Source of the DNA: Pseudomonadota bacterium
GTDB lineage: Bacteria; Pseudomonadota; Alphaproteobacteria; Rhizobiales; Afifellaceae
Reading direction: 5' to 3'
Assembly (NCBI GenBank): GCA_023417735.1
Contig: JAEZEK010000037.1
Span: 1-15,248, forward strand
Length of the DNA: 15,248 bases
Shown here: piece after piece, positions 14,287 through 15,248 of the stretch
Position numbering within the stretch: the stretch's first letter is position 1
Layout: the number at the start of each line of letters is the position of its first letter
The notes under the pieces: model-generated
What the model saw: only the letters and a program-made list of their open reading frames with translations
Told to the model about the DNA's origin: nothing
The model's database searches: none
Position numbers and translations under genes: made by a program

Positions 14287-14853
14287 CTATCGGCAGAACT
14301 GCCGCGCCTCCGTCGTCCACGCTCCGAAGCCGGTGGCGACCATGTTGGTGATCACGGCGCAAATGTAGCGCTTCTGCGCCGGATCGTTGTTCGGGCCCGC
14401 ATGGTAGCGCGCCACCGCCATCGTCCAGTTGCCCTCGCGGGTCCGCAGTTCCTTCAGGAACCGGGCCGCATAGGTGACGTTCCTGGCCGGGTCCAGCATC
14501 TCCTCGACCGAGCCGAATGCACGCGCATGATAGCGGTAGTTGATCTGCATGCAGCCGACGTCGATGAGGTCGATCCCGCGCTGCCGGGCGGCCCAAAACG
14601 CCCCGAGCGCGTCGCGGGCGTCGGAGCCGAAGAACGGGCGGCCGGCGATGTTGAGCGCGAATGGCTGCAGCGATCCGCGCCGGCCCGTCTCCGTCAGACC
14701 GACTGCATAGAGCATCCCGATCGGCACGTCGTACCGCTTCGAGGCAGCGGACATCTCGCGCTCGCAAACGCTCGCTTGGGCCACGTGAGCCCCGCTGAGG
14801 CTAGAGATAGAGATGGCGGCCAGTGCGGCGATCGACAGGTGCGTTCTGTGCAT
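14287..14853 (-). CDS. Secreted lytic transglycosylase (SLT family)
   Basis: A 188-residue periplasmic enzyme that cleaves peptidoglycan glycan strands. A signal peptide of about 28 residues (basic start, then IAALAAISISSL, cleavage near AQA-S) leads into an SLT fold. The catalytic glutamate is E55 in VGLTETGRRG, followed by IDVGCMQINYRYHARAFG at 97-114 and ARYHAG at 148-153. Four cysteines (30, 101, 165, 187) could form disulfides. In rhizobia an orf of this kind sits between fliK and rem. In Rhodobacter the flagellar enzyme SltF works with FlgJ to open the wall for the rod. The FlgJ here has no muramidase domain, so this gene probably supplies the activity. Its start lies 53 bases inside fliK. 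Confidence 0.92.
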   Translation of the reverse strand: MHRTHLSIAALAAISISSLSGAHVAQASVCEREMSAASKRYDVPIGMLYAVGLTETGRRGSLQPFALNIAGRPFFGSDARDALGAFWAARQRGIDLIDVGCMQINYRYHARAFGSVEEMLDPARNVTYAARFLKELRTREGNWTMAVARYHAGPNNDPAQKRYICAVITNMVATGFGAWTTEARQFCR

Positions 14854-15248
14854 CGGACTTTGTCGTGGAAGGAGCGGAACCGTCTTCAACCCGCGAGCGC
14901 CGGGGCGGCGCGCCGTCGTGCCGTTCCGGATTCCCCTGCTGGCGCCCGGCGCCGCCCGCAGGATCGTCGGCAGAACGCGGTGGCGGCGGTAAGGGATCGG
15001 CACCGGCGCGCGCAGCGGCAGGATCGGCGCCGCGGACGGTGAGCGCCTCCAGATCCAGCCCGGCTTTCCCCAGCCGTTCGGCGAGCCCGCCTTGATGCTG
15101 GCGGAGTTCGCGCGCGAGGTCGTCACGCGCCACGTCGAGAACGACCTCCAGGGCGGAGCCGCGCAATCGCAAACGCACGCCGACCGCGCCGAGCTCCTCG
15201 GGATCGAGCCGGATCTCGAGGCTGCGCAGCACCGGGACTGCGCGGCCG
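14801..15248 (-). CDS. fliK: Hook-length control protein FliK, C-terminal part (cut by window edge)
   Basis: The frame is open to the window end, so only the last 149 or so residues are seen. The conserved C-terminal FliK domain is clear: LRSLEIRLDPEELGAVGVRL, then LRGSALEVVLDVARDD, then LGKAGLDLEALTV. This domain binds FlhB and switches export from hook to filament substrates. Afterwards comes a long tail of about 75 residues rich in Pro, Arg, Gly and Asp, with low complexity. The tail overlaps the transglycosylase start. The internal GTG at 15232 is not the real start, because the family match continues past it. Confidence 0.9.
   Translation of the reverse strand, partial: GRAVPVLRSLEIRLDPEELGAVGVRLRLRGSALEVVLDVARDDLARELRQHQGGLAERLGKAGLDLEALTVRGADPAAARAGADPLPPPPRSADDPAGGAGRQQGNPERHDGAPPRRSRVEDGSAPSTTKSDAQNAPVDRRTGRHLYL

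Noticed and set aside
1..15248. Mobile element, phage, CRISPR array or defence island
   Set aside because: I saw no integrase, transposase, terminal inverted repeats, regularly spaced repeats or nuclease genes. Gene order and composition are those of a core flagellar locus.

Overview
The window is a high-GC alphaproteobacterial chromosome segment, most likely from the Hyphomicrobiales (Rhizobiales). The evidence is the order of the flagellar genes, including the lineage-specific regulator FtcR/Rem next to flgE and the flaF-flbT pair, and GANTC (CcrM-type) and CtrA-like sites in the gaps. I see no tRNA, rRNA, insertion sequence, integrase or CRISPR array. Base use and gene packing are uniform, so this looks like a core-genome locus rather than an island.

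Left part (1-2791): a minus-strand D-alanine--D-alanine ligase (3-923) is divergent from a plus-strand Rrf2-family regulator (1192-1683) that has only two of the three usual cluster cysteines. A near-consensus CtrA-like box (1745-1761) follows. Next come a membrane-anchored protein with a PilP/GspC-like C-terminus (1812-2435) and, overlapping it by 4 bases, a PilZ-domain protein (2432-2791).

Right part (2778-15248): everything is on the minus strand and reads as one long, tightly packed flagellar block. In transcription order it is fliK (cut by the window edge), a secreted lytic transglycosylase, ftcR, flgE, flgK, flgL, flaF, flbT, flgD, fliQ, flhA, fliR, a FliJ-like coiled-coil protein, a FlgJ-type rod-binding protein, a FlgN-like coiled-coil protein, a FliL-like single-span membrane protein and a two-span membrane protein. 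Many junctions are 1-4 base overlaps, which implies translational coupling. Together these genes give hook-length control, wall opening, hook and hook-filament junction, flagellin control, hook cap, three export-gate components and their helpers. Flagellin, fliP, flhB, rings and stators must lie elsewhere.

The main genes are a known type of locus. The parts most worth a second look are the cluster of three GANTC sites inside an 11-base direct repeat at the ftcR start codon, the degenerate receiver of FtcR, the two-cysteine Rrf2 protein, the CtrA-like box ahead of the PilP-like/PilZ pair, and the poorly described small proteins at the 3' end of the flagellar block.
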